Shown: positions 20,801 through 32,059 of the stretch, piece after piece
Layout: each line of letters starts with the position of its first letter
Position numbering within the stretch: the first letter of the stretch is position 1
From: Adiantum capillus-veneris
Taxonomy: Eukaryota > Streptophyta > Polypodiopsida > Polypodiales > Pteridaceae
Length of the DNA: 64,000 nucleotides
Direction: 5' to 3'
Assembly (NCBI GenBank): GCA_014529385.2
Contig: CM043957.1
Location: 85,565,881 to 85,629,880, forward strand
Notes under the pieces: generated by a model
Told to the model about the DNA's origin: nothing
Database searches by the model: none
What the model saw: the letters and a program-made list of their open reading frames with translations, nothing else
Program-made: the position numbers and the translations under genes

Positions 20801-21700
20801 ATGGAATGAAGCCCCGGAATCTACTATCCAAGAATTAGACACATTGTCTAATGAGAGAATTAGAGCATCTTGCTCTACTTTACCTGCCACATTGGCGTCC
20901 AATGTTGGCTTGTTTTCTTGAGACTCTGTCTCCTTCTTCTTCTTGGACCAGCAATCCTTCTTGACGTGGCCCTTCTTGCCGCAGTTCCAACATTCAAGAA
21001 CTGACTTTGTGCGTGACGTGCTCCGCCTTGAGGGATCACGACCCTTTTGGTTTTTGAACCTCTCCTTAAGCCTTCCTCTTGTTTCCACTGATAGTGCACC
21101 ACTTGATGATTCTCCTGTGCTTCTCCTTCGCATTTCCTCGCTTAGGAGAACACCCACAACATCATCAAACTTAAGAGTATTTGTGCCAGAGATAGAATTA
21201 CTTACAGCCATCACAAGGCTGTCCCAACTATCCGGTAGAGATGATAGTATAAGGAGAGCTCGCACTTCATCATCGAAATTGATTTTCATTGATCTAAGTT
21301 GACTCATGTTTGTGTTAAAGTCATTTAGGTGTTCTTCAACTGAACCATTCTCTGCCATCTTTAGATTGAACAAGCGCTTCATAAGAAATACCTTATTGGA
21401 TGCCGATGGTTTCTCGTAGAAGTCGTCAAGTGACTTCATCAAGTCCTCTGTGGTCTTCATCTCCGAAACATTGAAGGCCACCGTTGACACCAAGCTTAAC
21501 CGGATTGTTCCCAGTGCCTTTCGATCAAGGACAATCCATGCTTCATCTTCCATTGTTGCGGGCTTCTTTGCAAGACCGCCTAGTGGCAAATAGAGGTCCT
21601 TCTGGTAGAGATAGTCTTCAATCTGCATCTTCCAATGTTGGTAGTTTTTGCCGTTGAACTTCTCAATCTTGAGCTTCTCTTCCTTCGCCATAACTCCCAC
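17810..21700 (-). CDS. M1 Copia gag-pol polyprotein, intact
   Basis: A single 1296-residue ORF of Tnt1-like (Tork-type) Copia architecture, of normal length for the family. Gag occupies about 1-236, with zinc knuckle CWNCGKKGHVKKDC at 237-250. Protease has the active site DSGAS at 294-298. The integrase HHCC domain has His 422 and 427 (WHYRLGHMS region) and Cys 453 and 456, and the catalytic triad is Asp484, Asp547 and Glu583, giving the DD35E spacing. A Ser/Arg-rich linker follows at about 705-770. RT runs about 800-1050 with YVDD at 977-980. RNase H covers about 1145-1290, with acidic residues Asp1149, Glu1192, Asp1225 and Asp1274. All key residues I can check are present. The protein would supply coat, processing, cDNA synthesis and insertion. 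The start is the first ATG after the primer site. Confidence 0.96.
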   Translation of the reverse strand: MGVMAKEEKLKIEKFNGKNYQHWKMQIEDYLYQKDLYLPLGGLAKKPATMEDEAWIVLDRKALGTIRLSLVSTVAFNVSEMKTTEDLMKSLDDFYEKPSASNKVFLMKRLFNLKMAENGSVEEHLNDFNTNMSQLRSMKINFDDEVRALLILSSLPDSWDSLVMAVSNSISGTNTLKFDDVVGVLLSEEMRRRSTGESSSGALSVETRGRLKERFKNQKGRDPSRRSTSRTKSVLECWNCGKKGHVKKDCWSKKKKETESQENKPTLDANVAGKVEQDALILSLDNVSNSWIVDSGASFHATPHKQHFQDYTKGNFGYVYLGDDEACEIVGKGTVSVKTANGNEWKLKDVTHVPSLRKNLISTGQLDDEGHNIAFGNKRWNISKGSLVVAKGEKVGTLYLCIVSTQASACAATTEVDSAVWHYRLGHMSAKGMQILQTKKLLPSLKEVDLEFCEDCVYGKQKRVKFQKSRNERKNKKLKLAHSDVWGPTSTPSLGGSLYYVAFIDDATRKTWVYVMKNKSDVFSIFQRWKAFVENETGTKVKCLRSDNGGEYCSQAFESFCASNGIRRQRTTPRTPQQNGISERMNRTIMERARSMRLHTGLPLELWAEGVSTSVYLINQSPSTALDGGVAEEAWTGKPVNYAFLKVFGCEAFMHIDRSLRSKLDAKSKKCFFIGYGEGDFGYRLWNSEDGKILRSRDVIFNEQNMYKDYLERKQTKETGDEYMELEDGEDSRTANGDNVQQRQPNEEPQPIPRRSTRASRPPERFVPSFNHLLISDSGEPESYEEAMQHESKEEWTKSMQVEMDSLHRNQTWELVELPKGKRALQNKWVYKLKEEEGGKKRYKSRLVVKGFSQKKGIDFNEIFSPVVKMNSIRLVLSLVAAHDLNLEQMDVNTAFPHGDLEEEIYILQPKGYEVKGKEKMVCRLKKSLYGFKQASRQWYLKFDRWMLDHGFTRCNSDHCVYTENLGDGKFIILMLYVDDMLIASANMQDIKDLKEELSKYFSMKDLGAAKRILGIKISRDRTKKTIKLSQEDYIKKVLERFAMQNAKPVSTPLAGHFKLTKDMCPKTQEEIAYMSKVPYAAAVGSLMYAMVWTRPDIAHAVGVVSRFMENPGKEHWQAVKCKLRYLKGTTTNALCFGGTDIFLEGYTDADMAGDKDTRRSTTGYVFTVGGTAVSWASKLQKVVSLSTTEAEYVAMTEASKEILWLHRFLEELGFKQDNCVLYSDSQSAIHLAKNSAFHSRTKHIEVRYHFIRTLLEEGQLKLGKVHTSENLADMFAKVVNKEKLSFFSSSIGIQG

Positions 21701-21750
21701 TCAATTCAAGGAATCCTTTCCTTGAGATAATTTAGCTACGAGCAAACCTT

Positions 21751-21762
21751 GCTCTGATACCA
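21751..21762 (-). other. M1 primer-binding site (tRNA-iMet)
   Basis: On the element strand TGGTATCAGAGC follows the 5' LTR after 2 bp. This is the standard Copia primer site complementary to initiator tRNA-Met. Confidence 0.95.
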
Positions 21763-21764
21763 GT

Positions 21765-22216
21765 TGTTAGGAAATAAGACGTAGCTAAATAGATAATTGA
21801 GTAGATTACTTAATGGAGAGAGACAAATTTATATACACGAGATTATAGAGTAGAGAGAGAGAGAGAGAGTACACACGATATACGTGGTTCACCCAATGTG
21901 GGCTACGTCCACGGGAAAGCAGCCATTCAATGGCTTTAGTACTTCAAAACAAGAAGTAGTTTACAAAGGGATTATACCCTTAATGGAGCTCCCGCCTTGC
22001 TTCACTCTCACCACCTCACACTCACCTTGTTGCATCAACTTCACACTATGAAATGTGTGTAGAAATGGCCTCCTTTTATAGGCCAAAAGGACTGCCCTCT
22101 CTTATGAGAGACAGCCATGTGTAGCCGCCCTTGTGCGAATAAGTCCAAATCGGACCCTCCAATCCGCCCATGTGTGGCCGCCCTTGAGAAGACAAGTCCG
22201 ATTTTGAATTTGGCCA
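21765..22216 (-). repeat. M1 5' LTR, outer U3 lost
   Basis: It matches the left LTR from its inner end out to GGCCACC at 22216, then switches to gag of A. About 275 bp present in the left LTR (17475-17749) are missing. On the element strand this removes the start of U3, so promoter function is probably impaired. Confidence 0.88.
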
Positions 22217-23480
22217 CCAGAGTGAGGAAACAACATCCACAAAACCAGCACAAGTGGGAACGGCTGCTGCAGCACCACTTACAGCCATAAAGACATGCTC
22301 AAAAGGATGAACAAAATGATGAATAATATGTAAAAAGCACCTATGAGAGGACCAGGGCAAGGGTTACCTCAACAGGGGCAACCAATTAAACCTCAAAAAT
22401 GGTGTGCTATTGAGGGTAAGTGGAGTAACCATTAAAACAATGAGTGCTATTATCGACCAAAGTACAATGGAAATGTTCAATATGTGCCTATGAGGCCACA
22501 AGGACAACCCATGTACAGATATCAGCCTAATATGGCCCCAGCACAAAGACCACCAATGGGTATGGAAAGACCACAACCAGTGTTGGGTCAACAACTTCCA
22601 TATCCTGGACATAATGCAGTGCATGTAAAGTACATGCATTCAGAAGGAGTCATAGATGAACAAGCACTAGTGCATGTTACACCTTATGTTGATCCTAGTC
22701 CATCCGCAGTAATGGTAGAAGGAGAGTGGTATAATTCACATCCATGTTCAACGGAAGAACCTGTGACTTATGCTACACCAGAGCTTACACCGATGTACCA
22801 TGTAGCTAATCAAGGTATTAGACCTCCGATGGTGAGATCCATGATTAAGCCAAGGACTGGAAACTGCCATAATTGTGGTGTTGAGGATCATTGGAAAAAT
22901 GAATGCCCAAAACCTGACAAGAACATTAAGCTAGTTAAAGCTTTTTGTACACAATGCTGCAAAAAAGGTAGACATTCCCCTGAAGATTGTCAAAAAAATT
23001 CATTAAACAAAGGAAAAACAGTGCTGAATGTAGTCCAAGTGATACCTAGTAGCTCTTCAAAAAGTGAACCTATTGTTCCAATCAAGGTGATCACTAGAGC
23101 CCAAGCTATGAAAAAGAAACATAACTCCTCTGATGAATCGGAGAATACTAAAAATTCAAAAAGATGAGGAAACAAAAACAAAAGGACAAAATTGAGGAAA
23201 AATCCAAAAAACTATTCCAGGAAACGGGTAATGAAATCAAGGAAACCACAATAAAATCTGGAGGATCAACTTTGGTAGACAAAATTTTTGAGCCAATCAA
23301 TGCAGCCTTGGAAGCTTTCCAAGCGGGGCTTAAAGCATGCCATAACATGAAAAACAAATGAAAAAACTTTCCTTCCCTAGATATGGAGGCAGCTAAGCTT
23401 GAAGCTTATCAAAATTTGGTAAGAACTACTCAAAAGATGCTAGAAGACAAAAACCCAAGCTTAAGAGCATAGCAAAACCT
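22217..23480 (+). pseudogene. Gypsy A gag, nucleocapsid part (3' of M1)
   Basis: Gag of A resumes directly at the truncated LTR of M1. The main open piece (22484-23167) is Pro/Gln/Met-rich (PMYRYQPNMAPAQRPPMG) and carries two zinc knuckles: CHNCGVEDHWKNEC, a canonical CX2CX4HX4C, and CTQCCKKGRHSPEDC, which has one extra residue before His. A basic, Ser-rich tail follows. The frame then shifts, and 23164-23361 continues with a Lys/Glu-rich, probably helical segment (KIEEKSKKLFQETG, STLVDKIFEPINAAL). Stops in the first 260 bp and frameshifts afterwards make it non-functional. Its role would be nucleic-acid binding and packaging. Related text occurs inverted in fragment D. Confidence 0.75.
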
Positions 23481-24574
23481 GAGGAGCTTGTGGTAGAAAC
23501 CAGTAAAGAGAAATCCAAAGCGATGGTAGAATCCCACCTTGAAACTAAAGAGCCAAAACTCATAGTGTCTGACAGTGAAGATGCTTTAGATGGAATTCTG
23601 TTAGTGGAGGAAGACTGGCCAAGACATTTATGGGAAAAAGTGAGAGAGATTAATGATGGGAGCATAACTTTGAAGTCATCTCCTATAGAGGAATTTTGGT
23701 TAGACAATCTACCTCTTGATATGGACAATGATATACAATCCTTGTATGGAGATTGCAGCTCTGAAGCATCAAGAATGTCTAATGACTCTAAATACACTAC
23801 TCTTTTACAGACAATGAAGACGAGTCCATAGTGTATAAAACCACTCAGGTAAAAAGAGCGGAACAGACCCTAGAGATAGACAACATCCATTCAATAATGT
23901 CTACACCCATTTAATGAACTCTTACCTTGGGAGAACTCTTAAAAATAAGACCAAATTTATGGAATGATTTATAGAAAACTCTAGAGAAGGTGGAATAACA
24001 AGGCTAATCGCAAAAAATTTGGGTAAGTTGAAACACAAATGGGAAAACAAGGAAATCAGATCCGTTATGAACAAAGTTGGAGAATACTACAAAGGGGAAG
24101 AAGGCAACACAACCCTTCTTGTGAGATATAATGATGTAGAGACATGGTAATACTGGACAATGGGGCTAGCATAGCCATAGCCACAAAAGTAGTATGGAAT
24201 CATGCGGAAAACCGCTCATTAGACAAACTCGAATGAAATTACAATTAAATGATGGACACATAGAAAAACTCTAGGATTTCTTGAAAAAGTGCTAGTTAGT
24301 TCCTATGGAATTGATTATCAACATAATTTTGCGATAGTGGACTTTGGGAAAAAACTTAATTATGAAATCATCTTGGGGAGGCCATTCATGAGGCAAGTAC
24401 AACTCATTCAAGATTGCGAAAAAAATTACCTGTACTTGAAGCAAGTGGGATCAATCACAAGGAGATGGCAATTTGAAAGATCACACGTATAGAGATGTCA
24501 TGAAAACTCCCATACAAGAATTTGACTCAGTCTCTTCAGCTGAATCAAACTTCCATCTTGGTTAAACAAAGACA
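23481..24574 (+). pseudogene. Gypsy A linker and aspartic protease
   Basis: An acidic linker (23490-23831, containing LIVSDSEDALDG and RHLWEKVREINDG) leads into a broken retropepsin. The active site is read as LDNGAS at 24156-24170, where the usual D-S/T-G-A is D-N-G-A. The flap and closing region is open at 24289-24492 (VDFGKKLNYEIILGRPFM, with ILGRPF replacing the usual ILGRPW). Stops occur between these parts. The reading continues up to the target duplication agaca of K1 and resumes at 29722 in A. The Asn in the active site would be expected to hurt catalysis, but it may be normal for this family: relative D has D-S-R-V-G. Confidence 0.65.
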
Positions 24575-24801
24575 TGTTACCATATACATGTAGTAGTGAT
24601 GTGTGTGAACACATTAGGACCGCCGGGGCATTTTTTCCCTCTTTAGCAGGTTTTGTCCCCCGAGCATTGTATATACGCCCATCACTCTAGAGCTATCTAT
24701 ATTTCCATTGCACACTAAGTAACACACTCTCTATTGTGTGCCTTGAGCTTCCTTCATCTTCTCCAAGCTGTGTGCATTTCTCTGCAACCCTAATTCCAAC
24801 A
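24575..24801 (+). repeat. K1 5' LTR
   Basis: 227 bp, TGTTACCATATACATG to CCAACA. A decayed primer site (TTAGTACCAGAGC for TTGGTATCAGAGC) follows directly. Confidence 0.93.
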
Positions 24802-25167
24802 ATTAGTACCAGAGCAGGTTGCATCCTCCCGGGCTTAGTCGCCATCATCTCTAGCAACAGACGCTTGCTCACTTTCTCTGATTTCAGTGAGCTTTGGTGA
24901 TCGTTCAGAGGTCGCCAAAATTTTTGGGAGAAGCTCGTAGAGCCCAGTCTGCTCAGATTTCTGATTCGGGCTTGTTTCGGCCTCCGTTTCCACTACAGGT
25001 AGTACTGCACAAGCTATTTCGTCATTTTGTACATAATTTCTGTCAGTGCCATTTTTTGCATAAAAGGTGCCTTACAGTATTCTATGGTTTGTACTATATA
25101 GCACATGTTGTTTCCGCTTTGTTTCTCCACTTTTCGGGAAGTTTTCACATCAAGTGCAGCATTTACC

Positions 25168-28100
25168 ATGGCTGACAACAACACAGATGTGTTCAAGATG
25201 TTTGCTACTGAGGACAGGTTGGAGGGGGACAATTACCCTATGTGGGCTTATATGATGCAACATGTTCTTGTGTCAAAGGGTGTTTGGAATATTGTGCAGC
25301 GCATTGATACACGTCCTGGTTCTGAGGATGTAGGCGATGTTGAGGATGTTGCAGTTCTTGTTGCAAGGATTGCTGCTATTAGAGTTGTTTTGCCTACGGC
25401 AGAACAAGCTCATTAAGATGTAAAGGATGCGCAGGCTCATGCATTGATTGCGTTTTCTATGAAGTGCACCATTGTTCCTCACATCCATTCAACAAAATCT
25501 GCAAAATAGGCTTGGGATATTCTAGCAGGTCTTTATGCAAGCCGCAATGAGGCTAGAATTGATTTGCTGCGTAAAGAGCTGGAATTGAAGATTATGGACA
25601 CTTTCCTTTTTGGTGTCAAGGATATCAATGAGCAACTTATTTTTGTAGGTGAAGTCATTTAAGACAGTTCCCTTGTGCAAACTGTTCTTGATGCCTTACT
25701 AGATTCATACCAGACTTTTGCTAGTACTTGGAGACTAATGACCCAAGGAAATCCTGAAGTTGTCAAGTTTGATGCATTATGCACATTGCTGTTTCAAGAG
25801 TCACTTTAGAAAACAAACAAGACTAGGTAGCGTGTAGTTGAACAGGCGTTTATTGCTTCTCAAAGAAAGGGTGGTAACAGCAATGCAACCACTTCTTATG
25901 GTTCTACTGCGAGTGGCAAAACTTTTGTTCCTAATGCTTTCGCTGGCAGCAATTTGTTTGGAAATTTTGGTGATAAGGGAAAAAAGAAGATGTGTTGCCA
26001 TTATTGTAGAGCTAATGATCATTTGATCAAGCAGTGTCCTAAGTTGAAGTCAAAAGAGGCTAAGAAGAAAGAGGGTGGTTCCATTGCAAATGTTGGTTCC
26101 ACTACAAATGTAGCCATTGTTGAGTCTTCTGTAAAAGGAGACTGTGATGCTGATGTTGATGCAGAATGGGCTTTTAGTGCAAAGTGCACTTACAAACCTG
26201 TTGTACATGATGCATGTATGTTAGTTGCTGCAGATTCACATGGGTGGTATTTTGACAGCGGTGCTACAAAGCACATTACCTCACATCGTGAATTGTTCAC
26301 CTCTCTTGAGTCTGTTCCTCATGGAAATCCAGTCACTTGTGCCAACAATGCCTCTTATCCGGTTTAGGGGGTTGGAAAGATTGTGCTTATTACTGCAAAT
26401 GGCAGTTCTTTTACACTTGTTGATGCACTTTATGTACCTGGGATCAAGAAGAATATTTTGTTTGTAACCGCACTTACTAGACTTGGACTTGTAGTCAAAT
26501 TTGTGGATGACAGATGTACAATTCATGATCAATTTTGGTGATGAAATTCTTGCACCTGGCCTTTTGTGTCATGGGCTGTATAAGCTCACTTTGTATGAAA
26601 AGTGTGGACAAAATTTTGTAAATGCACTTGCAGATTCAAGGGCTATTTCAGATGCAAAACTTTGGCATGCACGTTTTGGGCATCTGAATTTTGCCAGTTT
26701 GTGGCGTTTGCAAAAATTTGGTATGGTTTCTTTTTGCCGCCTCTTGAAGCACCTATCAAACATTTTTGTGAAGGTTGTATTCTGGGTAAAATGCATCGTT
26801 CTAACATTCCAAAGGATGGTTTAGTTAGGGCCACATGCAGGTTGCCGCTTGTGCATAGTGATGTTTGTGGGCCCATGCAAACTCCGTCCTTGGGCAATTA
26901 CCTTTACTTTGTGACTTTCATTGATGATTAATCTAGAGATGCATGGGTATTTTTTATTAAAGCGAAGTCCGAAGTTTTTATGTGCTTCAAACACTTTCTG
27001 GCTATGGCTGAAAATGTATCGAAATGTACTATGGGCACCCTTCATTCCCGATCGAGGGCGAGAGTATATGTCTCATGAATTTAATGCATTTTTAGCTAGT
27101 CGTGGGATAAAACACCAATGTACACTGCCGTATATGCCTTAGCAAAATGGTGTTGTTGAGAGGAAAAACATGTCTCTTATGGAAATGGCAAGCTTTATGG
27201 TCAAGAGTCAAGCTTTACCACATTCGTTTTGGCTCAAGGCTTTCATGTGTGCTACTTATGTACTCAACAGGTGTCCTATGAAAGCATTGCAGTCCATGAT
27301 TCCATATGAAGCATGGCATGATAGAAAGCCATCTATTGAGCACATGCGTGTTTTTGGCTGTTTGGCTTATGGTTTAGTGCCACAAGTGCAGCGCAGAAAA
27401 TTGGATGATAAGGCTGTCAAATATATTTTTGTTGGTTATAGTGCTGAAAGCAAAGGTTACAGGTTGTATCATCCACAAACAAAGCTATTTTGGTTTCATG
27501 GGATGTGTTTGTGGAAGATTCTATTCAGCCCTTGCTGTCATGTACTAGAGACAGTAATGTAAGCTCACAGGACATTTATGACACTTTGTTGCCTCTTTTC
27601 CGCGGTGGAAGTTGAATGTAAATTCCAATGAGGCAAATGTACATCCTATGAGGGTTTTCAAAAATGTTATAGATCAGCCCATTACTAATGCAGATGTACA
27701 TGATGTACTTGATGAGGAAAGGGCTGAAAATGAGCAGGCTAGAGGTATGCTAAAATGGTTGGTGCACACTTTGCGTGACAGTAAATTGGATGCACCTTTG
27801 TCTAGTCATACTCGTTCAGGCTCTTGTCATGCATCTTATGCATCAATTGTTATGCTTTGGTTGTGTCTAGCTTACATGATATTGAGGAATCTCTATCTTT
27901 TGATGAAGCACAGAATTCAAAAAATTGGATGGCTGCCATGCAATCAGAAATATGATGCACTTATAGAAAATGACACATGGACTTTATGTGATTTGACTCC
28001 TGTCAAAAAGGCCATTGGTAAGAAGTGGGTTTACAAGTTGAAAATGCAAGCCGGATGGTGAGATCGATTGCCATAAGGCTCGACTTGTTGCAAAGGGTTA

Positions 28101-29415
28101 TGCACAAGAAAAAGGCATAGATTATGAAGAGACTTTTGCTCCCACTTGTTGTATGACTACTGTGCATTTTCTCTGTGCAATTGCAACTCATTTTGGTTGG
28201 GATGTACATCAATCATACATTGTTACTGCTTTCTTGAATGGTGACATATTTGAGGAAGTTTATGTAACACAGCCTCGCGATTTTGTCAAGAAAAACCAAG
28301 AGGACAAAGTGTGCAAATGTAACAAGGCATTTTATGGGTTGAAGCAATCTCCTCGTGCTCGGTATGAGAAAGATGACACTCATTTGGTCAAACAAGGCTT
28401 TTGTAACAGTCCAACAGAAAGCACATTGTATGTAAAGCGTGAGGGTGATGTACTTCTCATTGTGGTTCTTTATGTAGATGATATGTTGATCACTGGACCA
28501 AATGAGAGACATATTGCTAAATTTAAGGCTGATTTGAATGCTACTTTCAAGATGAAAGATTTGGGGCTGTTTACTTGGGTATACAATCTAAGGAGTGTGA
28601 TGGTGGTATTGCATTGTGTTAGAAAAGTTACATAGAGACATTGCTATGTATGTTTGGACTTGAGGATTGCAAACCTATTGCCACTCCCATGGAAACAGGT
28701 TTGAAATTGAGTCTACATGATGCTGTTGATCCTGTAGATGTCACTCTTTACCAAACTGTTGTTGGATGCCTCAGTTATGTATGCAAAACGAGGCCAGATA
28801 TTCAGTTTGCAGTCTCACAGGTCAACAGATTTATGCATAGCCCAGGGTCTAAGCATTGGCAGGCTGTTAAGAGGATTTTTTGCTACCTTAGTGGCACTTT
28901 ACAACTTGGCTTGTCTTATCCCAAGGGGGATCATTGTTGCCAGACTTACATGCTTTTTCAGACTCAGACTGGGCTAGTTGTTTTTTGACACGCGAGTGTC
29001 CACAAGTGGTTTTTGTTTCATGCTTGGCAGTTCATGTATATCATGGTTGAGCAAGAAGAAACCTACTGTGGACACTTCGAGTTGTGAGGCTGAGTACAGG
29101 GCAGTCTTCACAGCTACGGTTGAGTGTGTATGGCTCATACACCTTATGGCTGATTTGGGTGTTGGATAGGACACTGCCAACACTATCTACACTAACAGTC
29201 AGAGCGCATTGGCAGTTGCGAGGAACCCAGTTTTTCATGCTCGCACAAAGCACATTGAGGTGCATTACCACTATGTCAGGGAGAGGATCTCAGTAGGAGA
29301 GATCTGGCTTATATGCCAACACAGGACAACCTTGCAGATCTTTTCACAAACATTGTCTCATGAGAAGCTTGAAGCTTTCCGCAAAGCTTTGGGCTTACCC
29401 CCCTTTGTGGACTGA
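25168..29415 (+). pseudogene. K1 Copia gag-pol, multiply broken
   Basis: Order gag, protease, integrase, RT, RNase H. It starts MADNNTDVFKMFATED. Gag has a zinc knuckle CHYCRANDHLIKQC near 25996. The protease site DSGA is at 26254-26265. Integrase keeps the first catalytic Asp (HSDVCGP, codon 26860-26862). RT has YVDD at 28471-28482, and RNase H ends near 29415 with LGLPPFVD. Private stops are frequent (for example near 25414, 25508, 25807, 26365, 26930 and 27140). Lesions shared with K2: an extra A near 27950, an extra G at 28053, a frameshift near 28575 and TAG at 28620-28622. It cannot make a polyprotein. Confidence 0.92.
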
Positions 29416-29489
29416 TCATGTCCTCAGGGCATGGCACTTCCTTTTACGCATGTGCCAGCTCACTTTCACCACATCACTCCAGGGGGGAT

Positions 29490-29721
29490 TGTTACCATAT
29501 ACATGTGGTAGCGATGAGTGTTGTGTGAACACACTAGGACCATCGGGGCATTTTTTCCCTCTTTAGGAGGTTTTTTCCCCCGAGCATTGTATATACCCCC
29601 ATCACTCTAGGGCTATCTATCTTTCCATTGCACACTAAGTAACACACTCTCTATTGTATGCCTTGAGCTTCCTTCGTCTTCTCCAAGCTGTGTCCGTTTC
29701 TTTGCAACCCTAATTCCAACA
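29490..29721 (+). repeat. K1 3' LTR
   Basis: 232 bp with the same ends as the 5' LTR and a 5-7-bp insertion near position 25. A purine-rich AGGGGGGATT tract stands just before it, as expected for a polypurine tract. Confidence 0.93.
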
Positions 29722-30724
29722 AGACACACCTATTTGGATGTGTGGAGCCTCAAAAAACGGGAGTTTAAAACGAGAAGAATGTATCTTAGAAAGGGATTGC
29801 GTAGATGAAGCATATATACCTGAACCCTTTTCAGAGCATTTGTTTGAGCCATTTGAGTGGACTCAACTTTGGACAACAATGAATGTGTGTGTGAATACGT
29901 CTATGCCTACTCAATTTTGCAATGAGGATGGTTATGACATAATTCCCATACAAATGATCTCAACCCTTAACATTGAAGATGAAGTTCAAGAACCCAAGGA
30001 CTTAATGAAAGCTCAACAAGTCTTTTCAGACCTCTATTATGATGCCATTGTGACGAGTTTGAAGAACATTCACTATATCTAATGATTCAGGTTGAGAACA
30101 AGAATATGTGAGAGCCCAACTACTCCTAAAAGGAGGAGAGGAAAAGTTTTTTGACTTTCCAAACCAAAAAACAAGGAGTCAGAAATGTTATAGAAGAAAA
30201 AGAGACACAGAAACTTGAAATCTAGACCTATGCCATCAGTTTCTAGCAGAACACAGTTTTTGATGCAGATAGATTCATATGATTGTGTCAAGGACAAAAT
30301 CACATGAAGATATTCTTCAGACAACAAACAAGGGACATCAAAAACATCAAGAAAAATGAGAAAGGAAACTCAATCAAAACCTAAACACTAGGATAATGAT
30401 TCATCCATGACACAAGTTGAACGAAAGAAGAAATATGAAGAGTTGAAGAAAGCTCAAAGGAGATGTATACCACTGAACTGGAAACAACCAAGGAAGAGAG
30501 TAAAGATGTAACTACTGTTTCATCCCATTACAAGAAATATATTCTCCAAGACCAAAATATCGTAGTCGAACAACCTGTAAGGGAATTAAAAAAATAGGGT
30601 GAGTCCTATGAAGGACTTGAAACTGCAAAGAAGATAGACGTAGTTGGGACCAAGAGAAGAACCTAGACTTGCCTACATTGCGAATGACTTGACTGAAGAA
30701 GAAGAAGAAGAGCTTTTGCTAAGT
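29722..30724 (+). pseudogene. Gypsy A protease-RT linker
   Basis: A resumes here after K1. The open part 29738-30082 is acidic (EPFSEHLFEPFEWTQLW, NIEDEVQEPKDLMKAQQ) and resembles the variable tether between protease and RT in Gypsy pol proteins. From 30083 to 30660 the sequence is frameshifted with Lys/Glu-rich text. Near 30665 it reads LAYIANDLTEEEEEELL and leads directly into the RT. Nothing catalytic is visible. Confidence 0.55.
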
Positions 30725-31600
30725 TTATGAAAAGAATACCAAGATATCTTTGCGTGGTCTTATAAAAATCTCAAGGGTGTTGATCCAAAAATCTGTCAAC
30801 ATACCATACCTATGAGAGATTATGCAAAGCCAAGTAGACAACGTCCATATACTTATAATGAAAATTTTTCTAGAAAGATCAAAGAAGAGATAGAAAATCT
30901 CAAGGAAGCTGAATTCATTTATGAAATTGAACACACAGATTGGGTGTCTCCAATTGTGGTGGTACCCAAGAAAAATGGAAAATTAAGAGTGCATGTCAAT
31001 CTCAAAAAAAGTGAATGCATCCACCATTAGAGATAACTACCCTCTTCCAATCACCGAGCATGTTTTAGAACGAGTTGCAAAAAAGAAGCTTACAGCTTCT
31101 TAGACGGATTTTTAGGGTACAATCAACTTTTGATTGATCCCAAAGATCAGCATAAAATTGCCTTTGCAACTGAATGGGGTATTTTTGCCTATAGCGTTAT
31201 GCATTTTGGGTTAACTAATGCTCTTGCCACCTTCCAAAGATTGATGAGCCATGCTTTCAAAGAATATCTTTGAAATTTCTTAGAACTATATATGGATGAT
31301 TTATGTGTATATTCATCAATCCAAGCTGACCATTTTGAACATCTCAAAAAAGGTATTCGAAAAAAGGATTTCTGAAATCCTAAAAAGTGCACATTTATGG
31401 GTAGACAAGGAAAAATTCTTGGACATAAAGTGTCTAAAAATGGCATAGCAACCGATATGGATAAAATCCATGTTATTGCTAAATTGCCTAAACCGACAAC
31501 AATCAAAGGGGTTTAAGCTTTCATGGGACATTGTGGATATTACAGATGATTCATTTACAAGTATGTTATAATCGCAAAACCCATGTATGGCTTGATTACA
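30725..31600 (+). pseudogene. Gypsy A reverse transcriptase
   Basis: The RT would copy element RNA into cDNA. In order and across frames: KEYQDIFAWSYKNLKGVDP, SRKIKEEIENL, SPIVVVPKKNGKLRVHVNL (usual RVCVDYR altered), NASTIRDNYPLPITEHVLE, AYSFLDGFLGYNQL, FATEWGIFAYSVMHFGL (usual MPFGL), then the catalytic YMDD at 31289-31300 (LYMDDLCVYS), and the thumb text KKCTFMGRQGKILGHKVSKNGI. The YMDD motif is intact, but there are stops and frameshifts (for example near 31030, 31273, 31375 and 31515). It resembles the RT of B closely in layout. Confidence 0.85.
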
Positions 31601-32059
31601 CTCTTTGTATGGCCTGATGAGTGTGAAGAGTCCTTCGTGAAGCTTAAACAAGCTCTCACTTCAGCGCCAATATTAAAAGCACCAGATTGGAATAAGATAT
31701 TCCATATACATGTGGATGCTTCCAAGTTCTAATTTTTCCGTTGGATGTATATCGGCTCAACCAGGAGATGAAAAATTTGATTTTCCTATTTCTTATGCTA
31801 GTAGACAATTAAATGTGGCAAAGAAAAACTATACAACCACCAATAGAGAAGGATTAGGGATGATCTATGCCATAAAAAAGTAAAGACATTACCTACTAGC
31901 CAACAAATTTGTGTTCTTTGTGGACCACCAAGATTTATTGTACTTGGTCAACAAGCCATGCAACACACGAAGAATAGTGAGATGGTTCATCATTCTTTTG
32001 GAATTTGATTTCACTATGGTTGTAAAAAAGGGCACCACACACCAAAGAGCAGATCATTT
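31601..32059 (+). pseudogene. Gypsy A RNase H
   Basis: The connection (WPDECEESFVKLKQALTSAPILKAPDW) is followed by RNase H text FHIHVDAS with its first Asp near 31710, then frameshifted FPISYASRQLN-like, TTNREGLGMIYAIKK-like and FVDHQDLLYLVNKP-like text to about 31950. ADHL-like text near 32050 ends the domain. At least three frame changes make it inactive. The acidic residues D, E and D of RNase H seem to be encoded across the frames. Confidence 0.75.

Larger units (their letters stand above)
17063..22216 (-). mobile_element. Copia element M1 with intact polyprotein
   Basis: A Ty1/Copia element in inverse orientation lies inside the gag of A. It has two LTRs, a tRNA-iMet primer site, a polypurine tract and a full 1296-codon gag-pol ORF. 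The LTRs differ at about 11 of 365 shared positions (about 3%), mostly transitions, making M1 the youngest insertion by this measure. The right LTR has lost its outer part, and with it the second target duplication. The five bases before the left LTR are GATAC. Confidence 0.92.
24575..29721 (+). mobile_element. Copia element K1
   Basis: A complete but dead Copia element of about 5.1 kb with short LTRs, flanked by the 5-bp target duplication AGACA (24570-24574 and 29722-29726). It interrupts A between protease and RT. Its LTRs differ at roughly 15 of 227 positions. It belongs to the same family as K2 and shares several inactivating lesions with it. Confidence 0.93.

Noticed and set aside
18216-21302. 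Plus-strand frames of 60-119 codons
   Set aside because: Antisense shadows of the M1 polyprotein.
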